This document shows, piece by piece, positions 52,881-61,134 of a DNA stretch of 64,000 nt. The stretch is taken from NCBI RefSeq assembly GCF_044457565.1, contig NZ_JBITGZ010000036.1, positions 1 through 64,000 on the forward strand, in the 5' to 3' direction. The notes beneath the pieces are model-generated. The model was not told the origin of the DNA and ran no database searches. It saw nothing but the letters and a program-made list of their open reading frames with translations. This DNA is from Kitasatospora sp044457565. Its GTDB lineage: Bacteria; Actinomycetota; Actinomycetes; Streptomycetales; Streptomycetaceae. The position numbers and the translations under genes were made by a program. How positions within the stretch are numbered: the first letter of the stretch is position 1; each line of letters opens with the position of its first letter.

Positions 52881-53183
52881 TCCTGTTGTGAGCCAAGTCC
52901 ACCTGTGTTTCTCCTTCTTCCTGGTCAGGCGTCCTTGGGCATGCCGGGTCCGCTTCTCGGGATCCGGATTCCGGCCATGACCGCCTCGAGTCGTCGTTCA
53001 ACCGCAGTGTGCCGACTTCGGGGTGATCGAGTGATTCGGTGCCGTGGCCGGGAGCGTGGACCGGGCGCGTCTGCGCAATCCGCCCGGCTCGCTGCCAGCG
53101 TGGAGTCCAACAGTGCGCCCACCCCGGGGGACTGCCGTTGCCTCCGGGGCGCCCCCTTCCGACCTGTGCCCTTCCGTGGGTCT
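52881..53183. other. Intergenic stretch
   Basis: No gene or clear signal seen. A minus-strand CACCTGTGTTTCTCCTTCTT segment near 52910 (GAAGGAGAAA on the minus strand) could be the original ribosome site of the upstream end of the broken exported protein. Confidence 0.3.
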
Positions 53184-53873
53184 TCAGGGTGAGGGCGCGT
53201 GCGGTGCGGGGCTGGGGGCCGGGCTCTGGGTGAGGCGCCGCGTGTGCGTGGTGGTGGGCATGGGCCGGTCCGACTCAGGGGCGGCTTCCCGCGCCAGGCC
53301 GTTGAAGGTGGCGAGGACCAGACGTTCGGTCTGGCGTTCGACGCCTTGCCGGTCATCGATGTGTACGAGGCCGTCGATGAGCAGGACAGCCAGGCCGTGG
53401 ATGCCGGCCCAGACCACGAATTCGGCGCCCGGGCGGGCTCCCAGGGGCAGGTGGCCCGTGCCGGTCAGACGGTCGAGTTCGGCGGTGAGCACGTCGTGCG
53501 GGTGGGGTGAGATGGCGGACTGCGCCGTTGTGGCGCCGCCGCGGAAGACGAGCCGGGCGACGGCCGGGTCCTCGACGGCCCAGGTGACATAGGCGCGCCC
53601 GCATGCGGCGAGGCGTTCGGGACCTTGCGCCGGCGCCGCGTCCATGGTGTCGCGCAGGCGATTCCCCAGCCGAGCCAGCACGACCTCGGAGAGAGCGGAT
53701 ACGAGTGCGTCACGCGAGCCGAAGTGGTGGTAGGCGGCGCTGGGGCTGACACCGACCCGCGCCGATGCCTCACGCAGCGACCAGCCGTCGGCACCCCGCT
53801 CTCGTACGAGGGCCTCCGCCGCGTCGAGCAGCGCGCCGCGCAGGTCCCCGTGGTGATATCGCTTCTTCGCCAT
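53184..53873 (-). CDS. TetR-family repressor (WHG-type C-terminal domain)
   Basis: A 229-residue regulator: KKRYHHGDLRGALLDAAEAL, WSLREASARVGVSPSAAYHH and FGSRDALVSALSEV form the HTH; the ligand domain contains AGIHGLAVLLIDGLVHID with the WxGxHG-like motif of the TetR_C_33 group. Divergent from an MBL-fold hydrolase; both starts are within 81 bp, with a repeated motif between them. The last 25 residues are Pro/Ser/Thr-rich. Confidence 0.8.
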   Translation of the reverse strand: MAKKRYHHGDLRGALLDAAEALVRERGADGWSLREASARVGVSPSAAYHHFGSRDALVSALSEVVLARLGNRLRDTMDAAPAQGPERLAACGRAYVTWAVEDPAVARLVFRGGATTAQSAISPHPHDVLTAELDRLTGTGHLPLGARPGAEFVVWAGIHGLAVLLIDGLVHIDDRQGVERQTERLVLATFNGLAREAAPESDRPMPTTTHTRRLTQSPAPSPAPHAPSP

Positions 53874-53884
53874 GCCCCCATCTT

Positions 53885-53940
53885 AACAGTGCTCAGATCG
53901 GGTGGTACGCTCGGACCGAAATCTCAACGCTGTTCAGATC
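53885..53940. promoter_or_regulatory. Direct repeat operator between TetR and MBL genes
   Basis: AACAGTGCTCAGATC (53885-53899) and AACGCTGTTCAGATC (53926-53940) match at 12 of 15 positions, 41 bp apart (about four helical turns). Each lies next to one of the divergent starts, suggesting that TetR binding represses both. Confidence 0.5.
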
Positions 53941-53953
53941 TGGAGTTCGTGCC

Positions 53954-54886
53954 ATGTGCCCCACCGACCCCCCGCCTCTCGCCTCCGACGGTGCACCGGA
54001 TGTCCTGCAGAGCCCCCCGCCCGTCGTAACGGGAGCTCCCGTCGAGGTGTCCGAGGGCGTTTTCGTCATCCCGGACCACCGCGTCGAGCTGGTCCCCAAC
54101 GTCGGCATCGTCCTCGGGGAGAAGGCCGCGCTGGTCATCGACACCGGCATCGGCCCCCGCAACGGCGCGCTGGTGCTGGAACAGGCCCGGCGCCTGGCCG
54201 GCGACCGCCGCCTGTACTTGACCCTCACCCACTTCCATCCTGAGCACGGCTTCGGCGCGCAGGCGTTCAAGGGCGCCGCCACCATCGTCTACAACAGCGG
54301 CCAGCGCGCCGAACTGCGGCGCAAGGGAGCCGGCTATCTCGGCATGTTCAAAGGTCTGAGCCCCGCAGTCGCCGCCGAACTCGAAGGAGTCGAACTGGTC
54401 GACCCCGATCTGGCCTACGAGGGCGAGGCCGAGATCGACCTCGGCGGCCGTACCGTGCTGCTGCGCGAGGTCGGCCCCGCGCACACCGGCTCCGACCAGA
54501 TCGTCCTTGTGGACGGCCGGGTGCTGTTCGCCGGCGATCTGCTGGAGACCCGCATCTTCCCGATCGCGCCGTACTTCCCGCCCCACGACACCGATGTGGA
54601 CGGCGCGGGCTGGATCGGCGTGCTCGACCAGCTCGCCGCACTCGCCCCGCAGACCGTCGTTCCCGGCCACGGCGAGGTCACCGACGCCTCGCTCATCCAC
54701 GACGTCCGCGACTACCTCGCCTACGTCCGCGACGAGGCCCTGCGGCTGCGCGAGAGCGGCGCCACCGCCGACGAGACGGCCGCCACCATCGACAAGAACG
54801 CCCGTACCCGCTGGCCTTCCTGGGAACGCCCCGAGTGGATCGGCCTCGCCGCCCGCGCCTTCTACGACACCAACGCATCGGCCTGA
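53954..54886 (+). CDS. MBL-fold metallo-hydrolase
   Basis: A 310-residue metallo-beta-lactamase-fold protein: VELVPNVGIVLGEKAALVID, TGIGPRNGALVLEQARRL, LTLTHFHPEHGFGAQAF (metal motif HxHxEH in place of HxHxDH), GPAHTGSDQIVLVDGRVLFA, GDLLETRIFPI and VVPGHGEV. SoxH/quinoprotein-relay-like members of this kind are found near TetR regulators. The Glu replacing Asp in the metal motif is unusual but also found in some subfamilies. ATG at 53954. Confidence 0.8.
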   Translation: MCPTDPPPLASDGAPDVLQSPPPVVTGAPVEVSEGVFVIPDHRVELVPNVGIVLGEKAALVIDTGIGPRNGALVLEQARRLAGDRRLYLTLTHFHPEHGFGAQAFKGAATIVYNSGQRAELRRKGAGYLGMFKGLSPAVAAELEGVELVDPDLAYEGEAEIDLGGRTVLLREVGPAHTGSDQIVLVDGRVLFAGDLLETRIFPIAPYFPPHDTDVDGAGWIGVLDQLAALAPQTVVPGHGEVTDASLIHDVRDYLAYVRDEALRLRESGATADETAATIDKNARTRWPSWERPEWIGLAARAFYDTNASA

Positions 54887-55065
54887 GCCCCGCCAGCCGC
54901 CGACAACCCCACTCAGGCCCTGAGCCTCAGCGCCGATGAACCCGGCGCCGCCATCACGACCCGCCGGACTCCGGGAGCGGGCGCCCGGAAACCGCACGGA
55001 GAGATCCCGTGTCTCTGTGTCCACGCCAATTGACCCCGCCCGGCCACTGGCCGGGGAGCGTGCCC

Positions 55066-55232
55066 CAGGCAATCGTCGGGAGCGCGGCATCACGGCGTAC
55101 GCGAGGATCTTCGACGTCCCCGAACAGGACCTCGCCCACACCTTCGCCACCCGCGTCGGAACCCCGTTCGTCGAGGAGGCACTGCACGCCGCCGGCGGAG
55201 CCGCCTGGTCGCATCCCGCTCTCACCAGACCT
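55066..55232 (+). pseudogene. Carboxymuconolactone decarboxylase-like N-terminal fragment
   Basis: Reads ITAYARIFDVPEQDLAHTFA and GTPFVEEALHAAGGAAWSHP, the start of an AhpD/CMD family domain; the CxxC-containing helix expected downstream is missing because the truncated IS1380 begins at about 55232. Confidence 0.45.
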
Positions 55233-56100
55233 GTTCGGGCAGTGCGCGAATGGCTCTGCGGACCTGGTCGGTGACGGCGTGCCCGACCGAGAACGTGGTC
55301 CGGATCCCGCGTTGCCGCAGGGCTCGCAGGTGGGTCAGGAAGGCCTTGGCGCTGCCCGCGCTGTCGGCGCGGATGAGGACCGGGGTGCCGTGGCGGTGGG
55401 CGTCGGGGATCTTGGCGAGGGCCTGGTCGAGGACGGTGATGTGGTCGGTGGCGGTGTTCGCGCCGGCGTTGCCCGGTCGCAGGATGCCGGCGAGGGCCTC
55501 GCCGGTGTTGTCGAGGAAGCAGAGCATCGGGTGGTAGCCGAAGCCGTGTTTGTAGGTGGCGGCGGCTTCTTCCTTCTCGGAGTGGCAGGTGACCTGGGTG
55601 GCGTCGATGTCCAGGACCAGGCCCGGTAGTTCACGTCCTCCGGCGTGTGATGCGGGTATGGGGTGTCCGGTCTCGTCCGCTTGCAGCCAGGCGACCTCGC
55701 GGGCCTGGGCCCTGGCTGCCCGTGGGGCGTTCAGGGCTGTGGTGTCGATGCCGGCGAGCACGCGCCAGGCGGTCGGGGTGGAGGCGACGGGGCCGAACAC
55801 GTCACGCTGGTCGCGCAGCACGGCGAGGTCCCGGATCGCCTCGCCGCCGTCGGCGAGCATCACCGCCAGGTCCGCCGCGTCCCGGCCGGGATCGTGCCCG
55901 GTCCCGCGTGGTCGCAGCCGGTGCAGGGCATCGGAGAAGGCATTGGTCAGCGTGGTGGCGTCGGCCAGCTCCGCGAGCAGAGGTGAGCCGGCGTGGTTGA
56001 CCACCCGTGCCCGTCGGCGCTGACGACGAGCTTGGGGCGTGAGCGGGTAGTGTGCACGCAGAAAGTGCCTTCCTGCTGGAACGACTGGGACCTTAGACAA
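55233..56100 (-). pseudogene. IS1380-family transposase, C-terminus deleted
   Basis: From about 56100: VVNHAGSPLLAELADATTLT, LAVMLADGGEAIRDLAVLRD, then the DDE core VLDIDATQVTCHSEKEEAAA, GFGYHPMLCFLDNTGEALAG and VLIRADSAGSAKAFLTHLRA. It ends after IRALPEQVW at the junction with the decarboxylase fragment, leaving about 290 of some 460 residues. It differs in sequence from the IS1380 at 25.8-28.9 kb. Confidence 0.8.
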
Positions 56101-56178
56101 GCCTCATCGTTGCAGCTCAGAAGGCACTTTCGCTTTTTCGATCATGATCCGGACACGACCCCAGATGAAACGCGCAGG

Positions 56179-57876
56179 CTAGGTGAGAGACTCGGTGGGG
56201 ACCGCGTGTTGCTTGCCGGAGGACCGGTGTGCGGTAGCCAGGGCGGTAATGGTGCTCTGGGTCCACGACAGCTGGGTTCGCTCCCGGACTGCCGGGTCGT
56301 CGCAGGCGGGATATCCGAAGGCGCCATCGGCATTCTGCTGCGAGAGAAGGAATGTGACAGCGTCTCGGGTGATGCGATGCCCTGCCCATCCGGCGTGGGA
56401 CAGCTCACAGACGATCCCTGAGATGTGCCCGAGGTGATAGTTCTTCCAGGCATCGAACAATCGTGAGGCTGTCGCCTGGGGCGGTGTCTGTGGTGCCCGG
56501 GTCGCTTCGGAGAACACGGCCGCTGCGCGCTGAGGCGGAATCAGCCCGAGGTCGACGAGGCGCTGGACGTTGCGAGTCGCCTGTGGCGGCAAGGCCTCAT
56601 CGAGGTGTTCGAGGGCCGCCGCGGTGGATTTGAGGAACGCTTCGAGCGATTCGCAGGCGATCCCGTGGGAGCGGAGACCGGCAGCGAACTCTCCTACGAC
56701 TTCCATGCCGTGCTGCTGCCACACGTCGGATTCGGCGTCGGCGAGACATGTGCCGAAGTGGAGCAGTGCCGGCAGCGCGAGGTCGGGTTCCCCCAGGGCG
56801 TCGGCTGCGTAGGCGGCGGCCGCGGCCGCTGTAAGTCCGGTGCCGGGGGGATGATGCCTGCTCTTGTCGCTCAGCCACAACACCGCCCGTCGTAGTGGTC
56901 GGGTCATCTCGAGGCGGGTCGCGGGTGCGGCAGGCCGAGGCTTTCGCACGACTCTGGGGCTGCGGTCCAGGAGGGAGGCCAGGGCAGCGACAATGGTGGT
57001 GTGGTATCCGGTGGCCCAGCGCTGGTAATCGTCGTCGCCGTCGGCCAGTTTGGGATGAATAATCCCTTGTGGTCCGTCGACTCGCCCATCGGCTTCCTGA
57101 ACCGACAGGAGGAAGTCCCAGGCGTGACGGGACTCTTCGGAGTCCCTGACACCGAGGCACAGTAGGCAGCACAGCAGTTCCCCCACCAGGTCGGCGTTCT
57201 GTCTGCCTCGGGTGAGAACCAGGAGCGCCTCGATGAGTTCCACTGCGGCCCCGACGTCGAATCCGCGCGGCCAGCGCGGCTCGCGGAGCCCGAAGTCCGT
57301 GGCATAGAAGATCGTGTGGGTGATGGCGTAGATGTCGCCGTCGGCGAGCTTGATGACGTTCGGCCTGTTGCAGAGCAGGGTGAACGGCAGGACATCGTCC
57401 ACGGGGGGCAGCGTGTGCTCGAGCCGGCAGAGTTCCAGGGTGTGGAGAAGATCGAGCTGCCGGTACGGAATGCGCTCGAAGATCGCCGCGTACCCGCCCG
57501 CTGCCGCCTGTGCGAGGATCTGCCGGAAGTCGGCGTCGTCGCGTCCGCACAGCCGCAGGGCTGCATACGTGCCGGCGTAGAGCAGGAAGGCGCTCTCGTC
57601 CCGGGCGATGAGCTCCCGGTAGGAGGGGCGGGCAGTGATCTCCTCGAACCGATCGAGGATTTCCCTGTAGTCGCCGTCCACGGGATCCGGGTCGAGGCGG
57701 GCTCTCAGCCCTACGAGAAACGCGGTCTCGATGAGGGCTTTGTGGGCGAACAGAACCCCGTTCGGCCGGGCCATTCCGGGGTCGATCAGGGTTCGGCGCG
57801 CAGCGAGCCAGGCTACCGCCCGGGTCTCGACCGCGCGCCTTTGGGACGATCCGTTGCCGGGGTGCGTCGTGTTCAT
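56179..57876 (-). CDS. Helical-repeat protein (DUF6895-like), unknown function
   Basis: A 565-residue soluble, almost all-helical protein in two halves. Repeated blocks resemble terpene-cyclase/prenyltransferase-type alpha-barrel repeats: HAWDFLLSVQEADGRVDGP, RAVLWLSDKSRHHPPGTG and VTFLLSQQNADGAFGYP (the L..Q..DG.FG pattern). It lacks the DxDD acid motif of squalene-type cyclases as far as I can see. The ATG at 57876 follows GGGAGGCACCAG. It lies 35 nt after a 71-residue protein gene, an apparent two-gene operon. I associate it with the family annotated DUF6895, with limited certainty; no function is known to me. Confidence 0.6.
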   Translation of the reverse strand: MNTTHPGNGSSQRRAVETRAVAWLAARRTLIDPGMARPNGVLFAHKALIETAFLVGLRARLDPDPVDGDYREILDRFEEITARPSYRELIARDESAFLLYAGTYAALRLCGRDDADFRQILAQAAAGGYAAIFERIPYRQLDLLHTLELCRLEHTLPPVDDVLPFTLLCNRPNVIKLADGDIYAITHTIFYATDFGLREPRWPRGFDVGAAVELIEALLVLTRGRQNADLVGELLCCLLCLGVRDSEESRHAWDFLLSVQEADGRVDGPQGIIHPKLADGDDDYQRWATGYHTTIVAALASLLDRSPRVVRKPRPAAPATRLEMTRPLRRAVLWLSDKSRHHPPGTGLTAAAAAAYAADALGEPDLALPALLHFGTCLADAESDVWQQHGMEVVGEFAAGLRSHGIACESLEAFLKSTAAALEHLDEALPPQATRNVQRLVDLGLIPPQRAAAVFSEATRAPQTPPQATASRLFDAWKNYHLGHISGIVCELSHAGWAGHRITRDAVTFLLSQQNADGAFGYPACDDPAVRERTQLSWTQSTITALATAHRSSGKQHAVPTESLT

Positions 57877-57911
57877 CTGGTGCCTCCCGGCGATCAGCGT
57901 TTTCGAAGGAC

Positions 57912-58127
57912 TCAGCCGGTCGCGCCGGAATCGGCGGGGTCGGCAATCTGGTTGGCGACGACCAGGACGTAGCGCTCCCACGCGAGCACGTAGCCGGCGA
58001 CGTCGTCGAGCTGGCCGACCTGGTCGACCACGCGCTCCAACGGGAGGCTGAGGTCGACGAGTCCACTCGTCCTCAGGAAGTCCAGGGCTTTGCGCGCGTC
58101 GACGGGGGGCGGGCAGTGGTTGCTCAT
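57912..58127 (-). CDS. 71-residue protein, partner of the helical-repeat protein
   Basis: A small protein from an ATG preceded by AAAGGAGCATGCC: it begins SNHCPPPVDARKALDFLRTS, has an amphipathic middle (SLPLERVVDQVGQLDDVAGY) and a hydrophobic-aromatic block VLAWERYVLVVANQI before a short polar tail. Only one Cys. It could be a carrier, a peptide substrate or a subunit of the next gene's product. Not recognised. Confidence 0.55.
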   Translation of the reverse strand: MSNHCPPPVDARKALDFLRTSGLVDLSLPLERVVDQVGQLDDVAGYVLAWERYVLVVANQIADPADSGATG

Positions 58128-58196
58128 GGCATGCTCCTTTGGGTGGTCCGACCGTGAAAGCCAGTATCACGCCCGGCGCATTGGCTGTCACCGTAT

Positions 58197-58325
58197 GGGG
58201 CGACCTAAAATATGCCGCCCCAGATCGCCCCTGCTCATCGCTTCCACGCCAGCGCAAAACCACCCGGAAGCATGATTCTTGGCCTACATATGTTAGGGAT
58301 ATCGGTATTTCATGTCGTGATACCG
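58197..58325. promoter_or_regulatory. Upstream palindromes of the two-gene operon
   Basis: GGGGCG-N13-CGCCCC (58197-58221) surrounds an AT-rich core ACCTAAAATATG, and CGGTAT-N11-ATACCG (58303-58325) lies further upstream in another AT-rich patch. Both are unusual in this GC-rich DNA and are candidates for promoter and regulator sites; the adjacent NB-ARC regulator remnant may once have acted here. Confidence 0.4.
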
Positions 58326-58541
58326 GATAGAAGAACCGGGCCGCCGCAGTGAACGCACCTCGACTCGGGCCGATGGCGCATGCACGACCTCATCCGCCTC
58401 TACACCGCCGAACTCGCCGATCCCGACACTGCGGAGAGTCAGGACGCCCTCGATCGGCTTCTGAGGCGCTACTGAACTTGATTGGGTGATGTCGGGGCTG
58501 TTCGCCTGACGGTGGGGCTGTGGATCCGGTAGCCCTGGGGC

Positions 58542-59081
58542 ATGAGGTACGCGCAGGGCGGCGGCTTGACCGACGCTGAGAGGGCCGCGCGGGAGCGGAT
58601 CCGGCTGGAGGCCGTGGTCCGCTTCGAGGGCGGGGAGAAGAACAGGGAGATCGCCGCCGCGTTGAGGGTGAGCGAGCGGTCGGTGGAACGTTGGCGCCGG
58701 CAGTGGCGTGAGCGAGGAGCCGACGGGGTCCAGTCGAAGGAGTCACCGGGGCGTCCGAAGCTGAGCGCCGCGCAAGTCGCAAGGCTTGAGCGCGAGTTGG
58801 AGAGAGGTCCGCTGGCCCATGGCTGGGAGGACCAGCGGTGGACACTGGCCCGGGTCAAGACGTTGATCGGGCGGATGTTCCACGTCAGCTACACCGTGGA
58901 GGGGACTTGGCGGCTGCTGCGGCGCCACGGTTGGTCGTGGCAGCAGCCTGCCCGCCGGGCGATCGAGCGTGACGACCAGGCCGTCGAGTTGTGGAAAGCG
59001 GAGGTGTGGCCGCAGGTAGAAGCATCGCGGCGGCGCGCGGGGCCTGGCTGGTCTTCGAGGACGAGGCCGGGCAGTCGCTGA
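58542..59081 (+). CDS. IS630 transposase, upstream frame
   Basis: A 179-residue N-terminal part with tandem HTH domains: RFEGGEKNREIAAALRVSER, SVERWRRQWRERGADGV, and a second winged HTH (TLARVKTLIGRMFHVSYTVE). It overlaps the downstream reading by 91 nt. Joining the two by a programmed frameshift is typical for many IS630 elements and would give about 345 residues. Confidence 0.75.
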   Translation: MRYAQGGGLTDAERAARERIRLEAVVRFEGGEKNREIAAALRVSERSVERWRRQWRERGADGVQSKESPGRPKLSAAQVARLERELERGPLAHGWEDQRWTLARVKTLIGRMFHVSYTVEGTWRLLRRHGWSWQQPARRAIERDDQAVELWKAEVWPQVEASRRRAGPGWSSRTRPGSR

Positions 59082-59605
59082 CGCCGCCGCGCGCCAGAAC
59101 CTGGGGCAGGGTGGGGTGTACGCCCGTCGTGCGGGTCCGCGGCCGGGGCTCCGGGCGGGTCTCGATGGCGGGGATGACCTGCTACAAGACGGGTGAGCGC
59201 TCCCGGCTGATCTACGGTATTCACGTCTGCCGGGGCCGCGGGGGCGAGAAGAAGGGCTTCGGCTGGCAGGACTATCGGGACCTCATCGTCCGTGCACACA
59301 TGCAGCTCGGCGGCCCGATCGTGCTCGTCTGGGACAACCTGTCCACGCACCTGGTACCGCCGATGAAGGAGTTCATCGCGGCCAACGAGGACTGGCTGAC
59401 GGTCTACCAGGTACCGACCTACGCACCCGACCTCAACCCGCAGGAAGGCATCTGGTCGCTGGTCAAACGCGGAATCGGCAACCTCGCCGCCGCCAACCTC
59501 GACCACCTCACCAGGACCGTCAAGCGCAAGCTCAAGAAGATCCAGTACCGAGCCCATCTGATCGACGCCTGCCTCACCGAGACCGGACTGATCATGGACG
59601 GCTGA
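58991..59605 (+). CDS. IS630 transposase, catalytic frame
   Basis: The DDE domain in the second frame: GAWLVFEDEAGQSLTPP (first Asp), GPIVLVWDNLSTHLVPP (second Asp) and APDLNPQEGIWSLVKRG (Glu). All catalytic residues are present and the element has intact ends, so it may be active if frameshifting occurs near 59020. Confidence 0.8.
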   Translation: MESGGVAAGRSIAAARGAWLVFEDEAGQSLTPPRARTWGRVGCTPVVRVRGRGSGRVSMAGMTCYKTGERSRLIYGIHVCRGRGGEKKGFGWQDYRDLIVRAHMQLGGPIVLVWDNLSTHLVPPMKEFIAANEDWLTVYQVPTYAPDLNPQEGIWSLVKRGIGNLAAANLDHLTRTVKRKLKKIQYRAHLIDACLTETGLIMDG

Positions 59606-59835
59606 GCTCAGCAACAGCCGACATCACGCAATCAAGTTCAGTACACCTCTCTGGCAGACGCCGCCGACGACCACTTTGGGGCCACTGCCCGGGGCATCGG
59701 CCCCCGAACACTTCAACGGTCGAGACCAAGCCGTGGCCTGGCTGGACGCCGAACACCCCAACCTCGGCGCCACCATCACCTCCACCGTCGGCCGCCGTCC
59801 CCGAGCCGCCATCGCCCTGGCTCTTCTCGCACACG

Positions 59836-60484
59836 GCCCTGATGGACCGGGTGCGGGCGCGAGTCGGGGACAAGCGCGTCCTGGCTCTGGTGTAGGCGTT
59901 CCTCAAGGTGGTGCCTGATGGTGCATGGCACCCAGGCAGACGCCGAGGCGCTACGCGAGCAGATCGCAGAGGTCCTCTCCACGATGGGCGTGCGCCTGTC
60001 TCAGGAGAAGACCCTGATCACCCACATCGAGCAGGGCCTGGACTTCCTCGGCTGGCGCATCCAGCGCCACCGAAAACCAGGCGCCAACCGGTACTACGTC
60101 TACACCTACCCGGCCAAGAAGGCCTTGCGGGCCATCACGGCCAAGGTCAAGACGCTGTGCCGCGAGGTCGGTACGAACCAGCCGCTCGACGCCCTGCTCT
60201 CCCGGATCAATCCGGCGGTGCGGGGCTGGTGCGCCTACTTCCGGCCGGGGGTGTCCTTTGCGACCTTCTCCTACCTGCGCAACTACCTGTGGTTCGCGGT
60301 CTGGCGATGGGTGCGGCAGAAGCACCCCAAGACGGCCTTGAGGAAGATCTACCGCCAGTACCTTGGGCGGGGATCTTGGTGGGCCAGCGAGAACAGGGAG
60401 CTGTTCAACCCGATCTCGGTAGGCACCACACGCTACCGCTATCGGGGAGCAGCCATCCCCTCTTCCTGGCCGATCACGGGATGA
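59836..60484 (+). pseudogene. Group II intron reverse transcriptase/maturase remnant
   Basis: A short piece ALMDRVRARVGDKRVLALV ends at a stop; after a deletion the frame resumes TQADAEALREQIAEVLSTMG, VRLSQEKTLITHIEQGLDFL and GWRIQRHRKPGANRYYVYT, then the maturase X domain (AVRGWCAYFRPGVSFATFSY, LRNYLWFAVWRWVRQKHP). The RT catalytic YADD box is gone. The stop at 60484 is followed by the intron's 3' RNA domains. Confidence 0.8.
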
Positions 60485-60522
60485 GAACCACCAACCACGA
60501 GGTCCCTTTCCGGGCTTGTGGA

Positions 60523-60620
60523 GAGCCGGGTGCGGTGCCAAGTCGCATGCCCGGTTCGGGAAGCGGCTCCGGGGAAACGGGCCGGTCGAAAGACCGGAAC
60601 CGCGCCCCGGGCCGACTTCA
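60523..60620 (+). ncRNA. Group II intron 3' end (domains V and VI)
   Basis: Domain V is recognised at 60523-60557: GAGCCGGGTGCGGTGCC, AAGT, CGCATGCCCGGTTC, a hairpin with the conserved GAGCC...GGTTC ends and AAGTCGC on its 3' side. The following GC-rich hairpin sequence to about 60620, including GGTC-GAAA-GACC, is the likely domain VI. The 5' part of the intron is not present in the window, so splicing is impossible in cis. Confidence 0.7.
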
Positions 60621-61134
60621 CCACCGGCCGACCGGGCAGGATGTCCCAGCACTGTCCCAGCCCGGGCGCAGAACGCTGCCACCAGGGCGAGGTTCATGAC
60701 TTCCTTCCCCGCCGGCGCCCAGGACCGCCGCGGGAGCGCGAGGGAACGGTTGCGTGGGCCCCCATTGCCCGTTGGGCGGACCGGGGCGCCTCTCCACGCG
60801 CTGCACATCCCACCCCTCGACGCCACCCCGGGGGCCCCGACAGGGCCTGGGGCGTGGGCCGAGCAGGTGAGTAGTTCGTCACCCCCCGCTGTCGCACGGA
60901 CGGAGTAGTCCCTCCGTGCTCCCGCTGGCGGCCGGCCGAGCGGCCGGAACGCCGGGGTCCGGCTGTGGCGGCGGCCGGGCCGTAGGGCAGGATGGCAGTC
61001 CGTTCGGAATGCGTACATCCGCTCCGACGTAGCTGCGCACAATACGACCTGACAGGCGACAAGGTGACGACACAGCACACACGGCGGCCGGCGGCGGCCC
61101 ATTCCCTCGCCCTCCACGCTGCGGGGGCGGGACG
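60621..61134. other. Intergenic stretch
   Basis: About 500 bp without a supported gene. A minus reading near 60620-60720 (EVMNLALVAAFCARAGTV) is hydrophobic but short and unplaced. Confidence 0.35.

Larger units (their letters stand above)
58472..59641 (+). mobile_element. IS630-family element, complete
   Basis: A 1170-bp element with terminal inverted repeats CTGAACTTGATTG(G/C)GTGAT (left from 58472, right ending 59641) and the TA target duplicated on both sides (58470-58471, 59642-59643), the family hallmark. It carries two overlapping transposase readings and inserted in an NB-ARC regulator gene. Confidence 0.85.
58352..59835 (+). pseudogene. NB-ARC/AfsR-type regulator fragment split by IS630
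   Basis: Left part (to 58471): RWRMHDLIRLYTAELADPD and DALDRLLRRY. Right part (from 59642): TSLADAADDHF, then after a one-base shift GASAPEHFNGRDQAVAWLDA and EHPNLGATITS. Deleting the IS630 and one TA copy rejoins the codons as RLLRRYTSLADAADDHF, the region after the ATPase of NB-ARC/TPR regulators. Both outer ends are missing; a group II intron remnant follows at about 59836. Confidence 0.65.

Noticed and set aside
54912..54924. CTCAG-GCC-CTGAG as terminator after the MBL gene
   Set aside because: The stem is only five pairs with a three-base loop and no supporting context.
59951..61117. 388-codon minus-strand reading across the group II intron end
   Set aside because: It runs antisense to the maturase and domain V and has no protein-like pattern; a shadow.
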